A stretch of 64,000 nucleotides of DNA, from NCBI RefSeq assembly GCF_031177825.1, contig NZ_JAPSKE010000013.1:62001-126000 (forward strand), written 5' to 3'. Below the pieces are notes generated by a model, which had not been told where the DNA came from, did no database searches, and was given only the letters and a program-made list of their open reading frames with translations. Positions 44,643 to 53,830 of this stretch are shown piece after piece; the stretch's first letter is position 1; each line of letters starts with the position of its first letter. The translations under genes and the position numbers were made by a program. Origin of the DNA: Paenibacillus sp. (lineage in GTDB: Bacteria; Bacillota; Bacilli; Paenibacillales; YIM-B00363).

Positions 44643-45720
44643 GGCAATGCCGCCTCCCTTCGTTCCGGCGTTCCAGAGCGTCCCAGAGACCCCAGAGATA
44701 CATAATGCCCATGGCGCGGTCGTACAGCCCGTACCCGGGACGGCACTGCTCGCCCCATAGATGCCTGCCGTGATCCGGTCTCGCATATCCCGCGAAGCCG
44801 ACGTCGTGATACGCCTGCACGATGCCGGCGATATCGACCGTTCCGTCGGACGTCCGATGCGACGTCTCGATGAAGTCGCCGTTCTCGTAGACGCGCACGT
44901 TCCGAATATGGGCGAACGGAATGCGATCCGCGAACTCGCGAATCATCGCCGGTATGTCGTTCGCCGGATCGGCGCCGAGCGACCCGCTGCACAGGGTGAC
45001 CCCGTTCGCCGGACGGTCCACCAGCTTCAGCAGTCTCCGGATATTGGCCCGACCGGTTACGATACGCGGCAGACCGAAGACGGACCAAGGCGGGTCGTCC
45101 GGATGGACCGCCATGCGAATCCCGCTCCGTTCGGCAACCGGAACGACCTCTTCCAAGAAAAACTGCAAGTTGCTCCACAGCCGCTCTTCGGTAACGTCCC
45201 GGTAGGCGAGAAACAGCTCCGACAGCGCTTCCAACCGCTGCGGCTCCCAGCCGGGAATCGTGAACTTCGGATGGTTCGCGATCTTGCGCACCAGCTCCGG
45301 CGGATCCATGTTTTGCAACAAGCTCTTCTCGTAGAACAGCGCCGTGGAGCCGTCTTCCAGCTCCCGATACAGCTCGGTCCGGATCCAGTCGAAGACGGGC
45401 ATGAAGTTGTAGCAAATCACCTTGACGCCGACGCGGCCCAGCTTCTCGACCGTCCTCTTGTAGTTTTCTATGTACCGATCCCGCGACGGCAAGCCGAGCT
45501 TGATCGACTCATGCACGTTGACGCTTTCCACGACGTCGATATGGAAGCCGTGGGCTTCCGCCTGGAGCCGAACGGCTTCGATCTTCTCCGTCGGCCATTC
45601 CTCCCCGACGGGCACGTCGTGCAGCGCCCAGACGATCCCTTCTACGCCGGGAATTTGCCGGATATGCGCCAACGGCACTTGGTCGTTGCCTTCGCCGAAC
45701 CAACGAAACACCATTTTCAT
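44626..45720 (-). CDS. uxuA: D-mannonate dehydratase
   Basis: A 364-residue UxuA enzyme dehydrating D-mannonate to 2-keto-3-deoxygluconate. The start [13 protein letters not shown] and the internal [25 protein letters not shown] and [11 protein letters not shown] blocks with the metal-binding His/Cys/Asp residues are diagnostic. I chose ATG 45720, preceded by AAGGCGGG about 9 bp away; an ATG at 45741 would overlap the GntR stop as ATGA, so coupling to the regulator is likely either way. It overlaps uxuB at its 3' end. Confidence 0.96.
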   Translation of the reverse strand: MKMVFRWFGEGNDQVPLAHIRQIPGVEGIVWALHDVPVGEEWPTEKIEAVRLQAEAHGFHIDVVESVNVHESIKLGLPSRDRYIENYKRTVEKLGRVGVKVICYNFMPVFDWIRTELYRELEDGSTALFYEKSLLQNMDPPELVRKIANHPKFTIPGWEPQRLEALSELFLAYRDVTEERLWSNLQFFLEEVVPVAERSGIRMAVHPDDPPWSVFGLPRIVTGRANIRRLLKLVDRPANGVTLCSGSLGADPANDIPAMIREFADRIPFAHIRNVRVYENGDFIETSHRTSDGTVDIAGIVQAYHDVGFAGYARPDHGRHLWGEQCRPGYGLYDRAMGIMYLWGLWDALERRNEGRRHCHAADQ

Positions 45721-45737
45721 ACCGTCATCCCGCCTTC

Positions 45738-46430
45738 TCATCGGGGCTTGAAGAAGCCCTCGAATTTTCGCACCAACGCCTCTTGGTCCTGAAGGATCAA
45801 GGTCACATGCTCCTTCATGATCCGCTCCGCCTCGTCGGGGTTTCTGCCGGAGATGGCCTCGACGATCGCTCGATGCTGCGCGACGATCGTGCTCCAATTA
45901 AACTCCGAAGCGAGACTCAGCATGCGAATCCGGCTCAGATGGGCGTTCATCGCGTTCACGATTTTCCACGTGCGCTCCTTGCCGCCGCCCGCGAATAACG
46001 TCTCGTGAAACTGGATATCCAGCCCGAACAGCTTGGCGTAATTTTTCTCCCCTACGAATTTCTCGAAGAGAAGGACGTTCATCTCCAGCTGCACGAGATG
46101 ATCGGACGCGAACCGTTCGCAGGCCGCTCTCGCGACGGCGGGCTCGAGCTGCTCCCGAACGAAGCGAGCCTCCTCCACCTGGTCCAAGTCGATCAAGGAG
46201 ACGTAGGTGCCGCGCTGCGGCAGCACCTCGAGCAGCTGTTCTTGGGAAAGACGCGCGAGCGCTTCCCGAATCGGGGTTCGGCTGATGCGCAGCTTGGCCG
46301 CGAGTTCGTTTTCCGAGAGGGGCTGCCCCGGTTTCAGCTTCAAGCGTATGATGTTGTCTCGCAGCATGTCGTACACATAGTCGCGGGCCGACTGCCGCGG
46401 GTCCGGCTTGCTCAGCTCGAGGTCGAGCAT
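45738..46430 (-). CDS. GntR-family regulator (FCD/FadR branch, probable UxuR-like repressor)
   Basis: A 230-residue regulator from ATG 46430 (GGAGGT 7 bp upstream). The N-terminal winged helix-turn-helix shows LSENELAAKLRISRTPIREA and the TYVSLIDL linker. The all-helical FCD domain follows, with metal/ligand residues including QFHETLF and AQHRAIVEAI. It heads the uronate operon, and a perfect palindrome of GntR type lies 61 bp upstream of its ATG. It probably represses the operon until a uronate such as fructuronate or glucuronate is present. Confidence 0.93.
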   Translation of the reverse strand: MLDLELSKPDPRQSARDYVYDMLRDNIIRLKLKPGQPLSENELAAKLRISRTPIREALARLSQEQLLEVLPQRGTYVSLIDLDQVEEARFVREQLEPAVARAACERFASDHLVQLEMNVLLFEKFVGEKNYAKLFGLDIQFHETLFAGGGKERTWKIVNAMNAHLSRIRMLSLASEFNWSTIVAQHRAIVEAISGRNPDEAERIMKEHVTLILQDQEALVRKFEGFFKPR

Positions 46431-46490
46431 AGGAATACCTCCGATAGGTTGCTCTTCGTACCTGAGCACAGCATAACATGTTCTCCGCAT

Positions 46491-46504
46491 ACTTGTATAC
46501 AAGT
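46491..46504. promoter_or_regulatory. Putative GntR operator of the uronate operon
   Basis: ACTTGTATACAAGT is a perfect 14-bp palindrome. The TTGTATACAA core is characteristic of FadR/UxuR-branch GntR operators. It lies in the 98-bp spacer between the GH2 gene and the GntR gene. Confidence 0.75.
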
Positions 46505-46528
46505 AATACAAGAATATTCGAACAAAAC

Positions 46529-49500
46529 CTATCCACGCTCGAAACGGAACCAATCGAAGTCGAATCGGCTGCCCGGCAGGAAGATGAACGTCACTTGCCG
46601 CAGCCCCGATACCTTCTCCATATCGAACGCGCGCTCCTCGTATCCGTCGGATTTCTCGAACTCCACGAGCCGGCTGCTCTCCCCGTCCGTGCCGGAGAAC
46701 CGGATATGAATGGTGTTCTCGATCGGCGACCTCCCTCGAACGATCAGCTTCGACGCGCCTTCGGCCGCGAAGTCCATCCCGTGGAACTCCAGCGAGACGT
46801 TATTGCCGATCCCTTCGACGCGACGGCCGACGACGGCGAACGCATCGCCGTACATCCGGTCGCAGTCGGCCGCCTGGTTGCGTTCGAACGCCCGGCTCTG
46901 CCGTTCGAAGGAGAAGCCCTTGATATGCACCTTCCGCCGAAGCGCGAAGCAGATCGACGTCACGCCGCGAAGCCGCTTCGTCAGCCGATATGTCTCCTCC
47001 TGATACACATTCCACTTGGACGGCTTCTGGTAGACGACGTCCGCCACCAGGACGCTGCCCGCTTCGTCCGGCATCCCTTCCCAGATTTGCAGCGCGTACG
47101 GTTCGCTCGTAAGCGCGAAGATCGGGATCGTCAACGTATCGGAGCCGTACGGCCCGAAGTCGATGCCGCGAAAGCCGACAAGCGTCTCCCCGTCTCGGCT
47201 CGTCGCGACGCCCCGTTCGTTGCCGTTCCCGACCTCCCCCTTGGCGTAATCGTACAATCCCGCCGAGATAAATCCGTACGGATCCTTGTAAGCCGTCCCG
47301 AGCCCCGTGGCCGTGAACTCCAGCTGCGAGATCAGCTTCGTCTTGTCCGTGCCGTTCTTGCTCGTGCAGCGCAGACGGAACGCTCCGTCGCCGAGCGCGG
47401 TCACCTTCGCCCGCAGCCCGGCCGCCTCGACCGAAGCGAGGTTCGAGTCGATGCCTTCGTCCGTGACGACGCGCCATTCGACGTCCCGATCCGTCGCATT
47501 GTCCGGCCGCAGCGTCGCTTGGACGACGATCTCCCGTACGGACGGATCGAAGCTTCGGCCCGATTCGCTGACGAGTTCGATCTTGCGAACCGGAATTTCG
47601 TCCAAGCGCCCCGTCGCGCACGGCAGATCCCGGTTGCTCGTCTGCGCCGAAACCCCTGCCGGCGCGCCGCCCTTCGCCGCATGGGAATCGAATTCCAATA
47701 GGGCGGACGGCATGCCCGCCGACGACACCTCGACGCGAACGCGTCCCGGGGACAGCGTCGCCCCGACGATCGCCATCAGCTTGCCGCTGAACAATCTTCT
47801 GCTGAGTCCCTTATACGGGTCGAAATCCGTGCTGTCTCCGTTATCGAGACCCAGCAGTCGGCCCGCCCCCGAGACCTCGACGCGGACCCGGTTGTTGGCG
47901 TTCTCGACCGGACGGCCGTCTTCGTCCTCCATGCCGATCTCCAAAAACATCAGGTCGGCGCCGTCCGCCGTCAGCGCTTCTTTATCCGCCTCCAAGCGAA
48001 TCCGCTTCGCGTCCCCGAAGGACGCCCTGACGTCGGTCGCGATGACGTCGCCCGCTTCGTCGTACGCGACGGCCTTGATTTCCCCCTCCGCATAAGGAAG
48101 CTTCCACCAGCCGACGAGCTGCGTCCCGCGTTCGCGGTCGAGGTTCATCGCGCCGACCGACGCGCCATTGAAAAACAACTCGATCCTAGGCGCGTTCGAG
48201 CAGACGCGGACGTCGATCCGCTGCCCGCCGTTGAAATCCCAATACGGGAAAACATGAACCATCGGGTTCGTCCGGTAATCCGTCCAAGCGGCTTGATAGA
48301 TATAATACGAATCTTTTTTGAACGTAGCCGTATCGAGCTGGCCGAAGTAAGCATTCTTGGTATGATACGGCGTCGGTTCGCCGATATAATCGAAGCCGGT
48401 CCATAAAAATTGTCCTAAAGAGAACGGCGTATCCCGCTCCGCCAGGATGCAAGCTTCCGCGGATTTCGCGCCCCAGCTCGTCGAGCTGTTTCCGAGCGCG
48501 GAGCATTGCTCGTCGTCGTCGGCCAGAATCGACGTCTCGAACGGAAAATGGTAGACGCCCCGGCTTTGTACGATCGAAGCGGTCTCGCTGCCGTAGATGA
48601 TCCAATCCGGGTGCTCTTCATGGTGCTTCCGGTAATACTTTTCCGCATAATTATAGCCGGCCAGCTTGACGAGGTCGGCGCACTTCTGCGCAGGTTCCCA
48701 AGGCATATAGTTGGACCCGATCGTGACCCGCGCATTCCGCTTCGGATCGAACTCGAGCACATATTCCATAAGCATTCGCGTAACGTCTTGCCCTCGCTCG
48801 TCCGCATGCGTGTCGTAGATTTCGTTCCCGATGCTCCACATGAGGAGGCTCGGGTGATTGCGGTCCCGAAGCACCCAGCTCCTCACGTCGCGATAGGCCC
48901 AACCCTTGAAGAATCTTGCGTAATCGTACGGCGTCTTGGATCGCTCCCACATATCGAACGCTTCCGACACGACGAACAGCCCCATCTCGTCCGCCAGATC
49001 CATCAGCTGCGGCGCCGGCATGTTATGCGCCGTACGGATTGCGTTCACGCCCATCTCCTTCAGCAGCCGGAACCGTCTTCGCAGCGCGTGGACGTTGAAC
49101 GCCGCACCCAAGGCGCCAAGATCGTGATGCTCGCATACGCCGTTCAGCTTCAGCTTCTTCCCGTTGACCCGCAGCCCCTGCTCCGGATCGAAGACGACGT
49201 CCCGGAAGCCGATCGACCGCTCGCTTGTCTCCAGCAGCTCCCCGCTTCGCTCCAACCGCGTGACCAACCGGTACAAATTCGGCTCCTCCGGACTCCACAG
49301 CAGCGGCTTCTCCACCGACAACCGGGCGCGTCCCTTCGCTTCCCGCCCGGAGGCGAGAAGCATCGTCTCCGACGCTTCCGCGATCGTGCGGCCTCGATCG
49401 ACGATGCGGTGCACGAGAGTGACGTCACCCGCGAGACGCACATCCGTATCGACCTCCACCGACCATGCGTCGCTTCCGTCGACCGGCGGCCGGCTCGACA

Positions 49501-49963
49501 CATAGACCCCGTCGGTGACGATATGGTCGTCGCCTCGCGTCTTCAGCCAGACGTTCCGATAGATGCCTGCCCCGGAATACCATCGGCTGTTCGGACTTTG
49601 GTGCACGACCTTCACGAGGATGTCGTTCGCGCCTTCGACGACGGCGTCCGAGATGTCGTGCTCGAAGGAGGAGTAGCCATACTTCCACTCGCCCGCGAGC
49701 CGTCCGTTGACGTATACGGAGCTATCCATGTACACGCCTTCGAAATAGAGCAGAAGCCGCCGTCCTCGGCCGCCGTCTTCCGCCGTCCGGACGAGTCGCT
49801 TCCGATACCAGCCTATCCCGTTCTCGTATAGCGCGGATGGGTTATCAATCAACCAATCATGGGGAAGATCCACCGGTTCGAAGCGCAGCCCGGCGGGATC
49901 GGCGACGTCCAGACCGCTCCTTGCGAATGCCCAGCCGTCGTTGAACGGCTCTGTCGTATTCAT
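46529..49963 (-). CDS. GH2 beta-glycosidase with C-terminal beta-sandwich modules
   Basis: An 1144-residue cytosolic GH2 enzyme. The start MNTTEPFNDGWAFA is the usual GH2 N-terminus. The sandwich domain (WYRKRL, GVYMDSSVYVNGRLAGEW) and immunoglobulin-like domain precede the barrel, which contains the acid/base Glu in LLMWSIGNEIYD and the nucleophile Glu in IIYGSETAS. A DUF4982-like region (about 560-700) and two further CBM6-like modules follow. It resembles beta-galactosidase-type GH2 proteins; galactosidase versus glucuronidase or other activity is open. The start is chosen at ATG 49963, although TTG 50038 overlapping the lipoprotein stop is possible; a hairpin between them favours the downstream start. 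Confidence 0.88.
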   Translation of the reverse strand: MNTTEPFNDGWAFARSGLDVADPAGLRFEPVDLPHDWLIDNPSALYENGIGWYRKRLVRTAEDGGRGRRLLLYFEGVYMDSSVYVNGRLAGEWKYGYSSFEHDISDAVVEGANDILVKVVHQSPNSRWYSGAGIYRNVWLKTRGDDHIVTDGVYVSSRPPVDGSDAWSVEVDTDVRLAGDVTLVHRIVDRGRTIAEASETMLLASGREAKGRARLSVEKPLLWSPEEPNLYRLVTRLERSGELLETSERSIGFRDVVFDPEQGLRVNGKKLKLNGVCEHHDLGALGAAFNVHALRRRFRLLKEMGVNAIRTAHNMPAPQLMDLADEMGLFVVSEAFDMWERSKTPYDYARFFKGWAYRDVRSWVLRDRNHPSLLMWSIGNEIYDTHADERGQDVTRMLMEYVLEFDPKRNARVTIGSNYMPWEPAQKCADLVKLAGYNYAEKYYRKHHEEHPDWIIYGSETASIVQSRGVYHFPFETSILADDDEQCSALGNSSTSWGAKSAEACILAERDTPFSLGQFLWTGFDYIGEPTPYHTKNAYFGQLDTATFKKDSYYIYQAAWTDYRTNPMVHVFPYWDFNGGQRIDVRVCSNAPRIELFFNGASVGAMNLDRERGTQLVGWWKLPYAEGEIKAVAYDEAGDVIATDVRASFGDAKRIRLEADKEALTADGADLMFLEIGMEDEDGRPVENANNRVRVEVSGAGRLLGLDNGDSTDFDPYKGLSRRLFSGKLMAIVGATLSPGRVRVEVSSAGMPSALLEFDSHAAKGGAPAGVSAQTSNRDLPCATGRLDEIPVRKIELVSESGRSFDPSVREIVVQATLRPDNATDRDVEWRVVTDEGIDSNLASVEAAGLRAKVTALGDGAFRLRCTSKNGTDKTKLISQLEFTATGLGTAYKDPYGFISAGLYDYAKGEVGNGNERGVATSRDGETLVGFRGIDFGPYGSDTLTIPIFALTSEPYALQIWEGMPDEAGSVLVADVVYQKPSKWNVYQEETYRLTKRLRGVTSICFALRRKVHIKGFSFERQSRAFERNQAADCDRMYGDAFAVVGRRVEGIGNNVSLEFHGMDFAAEGASKLIVRGRSPIENTIHIRFSGTDGESSRLVEFEKSDGYEERAFDMEKVSGLRQVTFIFLPGSRFDFDWFRFERG

Positions 49964-50002
49964 GGTCGATGCGCCCGCTTTCGCCATTAATTTAGAATGA
50001 AA

Positions 50003-50024
50003 GGCCAGGCGCTCGCGCCCGGCC
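50003..50024 (-). other. Intercistronic hairpin between binding lipoprotein and GH2 gene
   Basis: GGCC-A-GGC on one side pairs with GCC-C-GGCC on the other, with one mismatch and a GC-rich apex. On the minus strand it is followed by TTTCATTCT. It resembles the hairpin at 30361 in position: directly after a binding-protein gene and before a glycosidase. Confidence 0.5.
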
Positions 50025-50034
50025 CATGTTCGAG

Positions 50035-51723
50035 TCAATCCCCTAACAAACTCTTCGTCTTCTGGAAAATGTCGTTCGCCATATCCGCATATCGCGCGCT
50101 GCCGTTGGCCTCCGCTTGCGCCGTATACTGGCCCCAGTTATCTAGGCTTTCTTGACCGGTAATGAACTTGAGCGTCATCGTCTTGACATAATCCATGAGC
50201 GGCGTCTTGATCAGATTCATCTGCTCGGTCTCTTCCGGCGTCGCCATGATCGGCGGCTGCAGCTTGCGCGGCTCGCGCGTCGTCAAGATCCGATTGACGT
50301 AGTCCTTCTCGCCTTCGGACATCTTGGACATCTTCAGCTTGGAGGTGCCGCCGTAAGCGAACACGCCGCCGGCGAAGCCGAAGTCGGCGTTCAGCTGCTT
50401 CGTCGCGCCTTCGTTCAAGCCGTTGTAGTAGATGTCTTGATTGAGCACGATATTGCCTTCCGCGTCGACCGTATACGTCTCTCCTTCGACGCCCCAGAGG
50501 CTGAGCGTCTGCCCTTCGTTGGAATACCAGAGCCAGTCGACGAAGCGAAGCATCTGGATAAAGCCTTCCTCGCCCAGGTCGTCAAGCGCGTTCCGGCTGA
50601 TCATGATGCCGTTCTCCAGACGCGAGGTTTCGACTTGAAGCTTCCCTTTCGGGCCGCCCGGCGGCGTAATCATGTACAGTTCGGCTTCCGGAGCCTGCAT
50701 CTTGGACTTGTAATTCGACAGCAACTGGTAGTTTCCGTTCATTACGAAGGTGTCGCCCTTGAAAAACTTGGCGTTGGCGACTTCGTCCTCCTGGGTGAAC
50801 GATTCGGGATCCATGACGCCGTCGGCGAGTAAGCGGTTGAAGTAGGTCAGGTACGCCTTGAAATCCTCCGACGCATCGGCGAATATGAATTGCTGCTTCT
50901 CGTGGTCGAAGGTCAACCCGTTGGAGAGACCCCATCCTCCGGTAACGCCGTATTGGACGGCCGCGATGTTCAACGTCGATTCGCCTTTGAATTGATCGGA
51001 AAACACGTAAGGCGCGCCGGTAAATTCCTTCACCTTCTTCATCGCTTCCGCGAACGACTCGTACGTCCAATTCGCCTGCTCCGCTTCGACGTCGATGCCC
51101 GCCGCTTCGAAGACGTCCTTGCGGATGATATAGGAATATCCGCCGCCGTTCGCCTCCCACATGCCCGGAAGGACGTAATACTTGCCGTCTTCCTTCAGCT
51201 TCGCCTTCAAGTCCTCTTCCATGCCCCACGCTTTCACGGCCTTCATATAGTTCGGCATGTATTGGACCCAATCGCTGACCGGCACGATTTGGCCGGATGC
51301 GACGAAGGCGGATTCGTCGTACGTCTTCGGAATGATATACGGCGCATCGCCGCTGTTGACCAACAGAGACTTCTGATTTTCGTATTCCGTTCGCGCCGTG
51401 ATCGACAAGTCGAAGGTGACGTTCGACTTCTCTTGAATGGCGCTCCACAGCCGCCAATCTTCTTTGTAGGGGTAGCCCTCATGATCGCTGTACATCATGG
51501 AGTAGGTCACCGGCTCGTTGGAGCGGAACGTCTGGTCCTCCCCGAAGACGTAATCCGCAATCGCCGTCGCCGGTTCGTCTTTGCCGCCCGCCTCCGCCGG
51601 CGGAGCGGGCGATTCCCCGTTCGAAGAAGCGCCTGCGCCCCCGGACTGCGAATTGCAGGCCGACAGGATCGCGACCGTCACCGCCAGCGTCATGAGTAAC
51701 GCTGCTTTGCTAAACCTTTCCAT
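50035..51723 (-). CDS. Extracellular solute-binding lipoprotein (sugar)
   Basis: A 562-residue lipoprotein with lipobox Cys23 (ILSAC) and a Ser/Gly/Pro linker. The mature part is a large family 1-type sugar-binding protein of the Paenibacillus type (VTYSMMYSDHEGYPYKEDW; YYVLPGMWEANGGGYSYIIR; FIQMLRFVDWLWYSNEGQTL). It lies downstream of the LplB/LplC-like permease pair (72-bp gap) and upstream of the GH2 enzyme. It is one of two binding proteins bracketing the same permeases, and therefore probably widens the substrate range of that transporter. Confidence 0.93.
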   Translation of the reverse strand: MERFSKAALLMTLAVTVAILSACNSQSGGAGASSNGESPAPPAEAGGKDEPATAIADYVFGEDQTFRSNEPVTYSMMYSDHEGYPYKEDWRLWSAIQEKSNVTFDLSITARTEYENQKSLLVNSGDAPYIIPKTYDESAFVASGQIVPVSDWVQYMPNYMKAVKAWGMEEDLKAKLKEDGKYYVLPGMWEANGGGYSYIIRKDVFEAAGIDVEAEQANWTYESFAEAMKKVKEFTGAPYVFSDQFKGESTLNIAAVQYGVTGGWGLSNGLTFDHEKQQFIFADASEDFKAYLTYFNRLLADGVMDPESFTQEDEVANAKFFKGDTFVMNGNYQLLSNYKSKMQAPEAELYMITPPGGPKGKLQVETSRLENGIMISRNALDDLGEEGFIQMLRFVDWLWYSNEGQTLSLWGVEGETYTVDAEGNIVLNQDIYYNGLNEGATKQLNADFGFAGGVFAYGGTSKLKMSKMSEGEKDYVNRILTTREPRKLQPPIMATPEETEQMNLIKTPLMDYVKTMTLKFITGQESLDNWGQYTAQAEANGSARYADMANDIFQKTKSLLGD

Positions 51724-51795
51724 ACCCGTGCCTCCCTTGATTTCTATTGCGTTGATGTATATAACGAAGCGGCGCCGCCCCTCCGGTTATACCGA

Positions 51796-52668
51796 TTACC
51801 CCTTCACGGCGCCGATCATCATCCCTTGCACGAAATACTTCTGGACGAACGGGTATACGCAGATGATCGGCAGCGAGGTAAGCACCATGGCGGTCGACTT
51901 GACGCTGGCCGCGATCTGGGCGGCTTGATCGGACGATGCCCCGATCTCGGCGGGGCTGACCGCGTTATCGATGATTTGCTTCAAATACAAAGCGATCGGC
52001 CACTTCTCCTTCGATTGCAGGAAGAGCGACGGCCCGAACCAGTTGTTCCACATCCCGACCATGACGAACAACGTAATCGTGGCCAGGATCGGCTTCGACA
52101 GCGGCAGCACGATCTTCGTAAAGATGCCGAAGACGTCCAGACCGTCGACGCGAGCCGCTTCTTCGAGCTCGTTCGGGAGACTCGCGAAGAACGTCTTCAT
52201 CAGGATGACGTTGAAGGCGCTGATCGCTCCGGGAATGACGATCGCCCATATCGTATCCCGCATGCCGAGCGTCTTCGCGACCAAAATATAGTTCGGGATG
52301 AGGCCGCCGCCGAAATACATCGTAAACAGCACGAACGGGATGAGAAATTTGTTCAGCCGCAGCCGTTCTTTGGAAAGCGGATACGACATGACGGCCGTGG
52401 CCGCGACGGCGATGCACGTGCCGACGACGGAGTACAAAATCGTGTTGCCGTAGTAACGGAAGAAGTCCGGTTTGCTCAGAATGACCTCGTACGTCTTGGT
52501 CGTGAAGTCGACGGGCCACACCGACACCTTCCCCGCGTAGATCGCGGCTTCCGAGCTGAAGGACTGCGCCACGAGGTAAAGGAACGGATATAATGTAAAG
52601 CAGACGACGAGGAGCATGACGATACCGTTGACGAGATTGAATAGGCTGAAGGACGATGGCGTTTTCAC
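51796..52668 (-). CDS. Sugar ABC permease, LplC/YtcP type
   Basis: A 290-residue permease starting at GTG 52668, 7 bp after GAGGAG; the open frame further upstream is a shadow of the neighbouring permease. It has six helices, EAA loop SLPNELEEAARVDGLDVFGI, and the typical C-terminal PIICVYPFVQKYFVQGMMIG. It follows the LplB-type gene after a 14-bp gap and needs an ATPase from elsewhere (MsmX type). Confidence 0.95.
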   Translation of the reverse strand: MKTPSSFSLFNLVNGIVMLLVVCFTLYPFLYLVAQSFSSEAAIYAGKVSVWPVDFTTKTYEVILSKPDFFRYYGNTILYSVVGTCIAVAATAVMSYPLSKERLRLNKFLIPFVLFTMYFGGGLIPNYILVAKTLGMRDTIWAIVIPGAISAFNVILMKTFFASLPNELEEAARVDGLDVFGIFTKIVLPLSKPILATITLFVMVGMWNNWFGPSLFLQSKEKWPIALYLKQIIDNAVSPAEIGASSDQAAQIAASVKSTAMVLTSLPIICVYPFVQKYFVQGMMIGAVKG

Positions 52669-52682
52669 ATCGAATCTCCTCT

Positions 52683-53618
52683 CTACCATAGGCTGGCTTT
52701 CGTCGTCCGTTTGGAAATTTCGTTCGCGATCGTCACGAGGATGAGGCCGATGACGCCCTCGAACAACCCGACCGCGGTCGCGTAGCTGAAGTTGCCGCCG
52801 GTAATGCCCATCCGGTATACGTAGGTGGAGATGACATCCGCCGTTTCGTACGTAAGCGGATTGTACAGAAGCAGGATTTTCTCGAAATTCGAGCCCAAGA
52901 TGTTGCCGATGTCGAGAATCAGCAGCACCATGACCGTCGGCAGAATACCGGGAATCGTCACGTGCCAAGCCAAGCGGAACCGGCTCGCGCCGTCGATTTT
53001 CGCAGCTTCGTAGAGCCCTGTATTGATTCCGGTCATGGCGGCCAAATACAGAATCGTCCCCCATCCGAGCGCTTGCCAGATGCCCGAGGCGACGTAAATC
53101 GTCGGAAACCATTCCGGAAGCGAGATGAACGATATTTTCTCGTATCCGAGCCACGTCAGGAAGGCGTTGATCGGTCCGGTTACGCTCACCATCTCCTTGA
53201 CCATCCCGGCCACGATGACCATCGAGATGAAATGAGGCAGATAAGATACCGTCTGGATGAATTTCTTCCACTTCATCCTTACCAGCTCGTTGAGAAGGAG
53301 CGCGAAGACGAGCGTCAGCGGAAATCGGACCGCGAGATAACTGACGCTCAAGCTTAGATCGTTGAAGAACGCTCTCCAGAACGTCGGGTCTTTCGTAAAC
53401 ATCTCGAAATACTGGAATCCGACCCACTCCGAACCGAAGATGTTCGGCCCGCCCCGATATTTTCGGAAAGCAATGACGTTGCCGACCATGGGAGCGTATT
53501 TAAAAATGACGAAGTAGATAACCGGAAGGATCAGGAACGAATACAGCTTCCATTCCTTCCGAACGTGTTTCCAAAGCGGGCCCGCATCCGCGGCCTTCTT
53601 CTCTGCATGAGCTCCCAT
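52683..53618 (-). CDS. Sugar ABC permease, LplB type
   Basis: A 311-residue permease (KLYSFLILPVIYFVIFKYAPM at the N-terminus; EAA loop LYEAAKIDGASRFRLAWHVT). ATG 53618 is preceded by AAGGGACG. It is the first gene of a permease-permease-lipoprotein-GH2 unit whose promoter must lie in the 210-bp spacer that also holds the terminator of the upstream lipoprotein and a TGTACA element. Confidence 0.95.
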   Translation of the reverse strand: MGAHAEKKAADAGPLWKHVRKEWKLYSFLILPVIYFVIFKYAPMVGNVIAFRKYRGGPNIFGSEWVGFQYFEMFTKDPTFWRAFFNDLSLSVSYLAVRFPLTLVFALLLNELVRMKWKKFIQTVSYLPHFISMVIVAGMVKEMVSVTGPINAFLTWLGYEKISFISLPEWFPTIYVASGIWQALGWGTILYLAAMTGINTGLYEAAKIDGASRFRLAWHVTIPGILPTVMVLLILDIGNILGSNFEKILLLYNPLTYETADVISTYVYRMGITGGNFSYATAVGLFEGVIGLILVTIANEISKRTTKASLW

Positions 53619-53743
53619 GACGTCGTCCCTTCCATACGGAAATTTGCCCTTGCCGCGACTCGGACGCCGCCGCCCCGTCGCCCCGTCGCCCCCTCACTGT
53701 AGTCGGATCGGGTATCTCCATCAATGTGCAATAACGAAAATGA

Positions 53744-53749
53744 TGTACA
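53744..53749. promoter_or_regulatory. TGTACA element upstream of the LplB-type permease
   Basis: GATGTACAGTTGCGCAAA at 53742-53759 resembles GATGTACAGAATGCAAA upstream of the membrane AraC regulator gene. It could be a binding half-site for that regulator. A single short match, so weak alone. Confidence 0.35.
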
Positions 53750-53800
53750 GTTGCGCAAAAAACGGGGGCGCCAACTTGAAACCAATGAACATTTTCGCAA

Positions 53801-53830
53801 AAAAAGACGACCTCCGATATTTCGGAGGTC
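53801..53830 (-). terminator. Terminator of the promoter-proximal lipoprotein gene
   Basis: A perfect 9-bp stem (53809-53817 with 53822-53830) is followed on the minus strand by a T-run (A-run 53799-53805 on plus). It overlaps the TGA stop of the lipoprotein gene and separates it from the permease unit. Confidence 0.88.

Noticed and set aside
46529..50038. TTG 50038 as start of the GH2 gene (overlap with lipoprotein stop)
   Set aside because: The possible RBS touches the TTG, and a GC-rich hairpin lies between it and the typical GH2 N-terminus; retained only as an alternative.
52669..53427. Possible fusion of the LplC-type permease with upstream sequence
   Set aside because: The extra residues are an out-of-frame reading of the LplB-type gene; a GTG start with GAGGAG at the right distance explains the normal protein.
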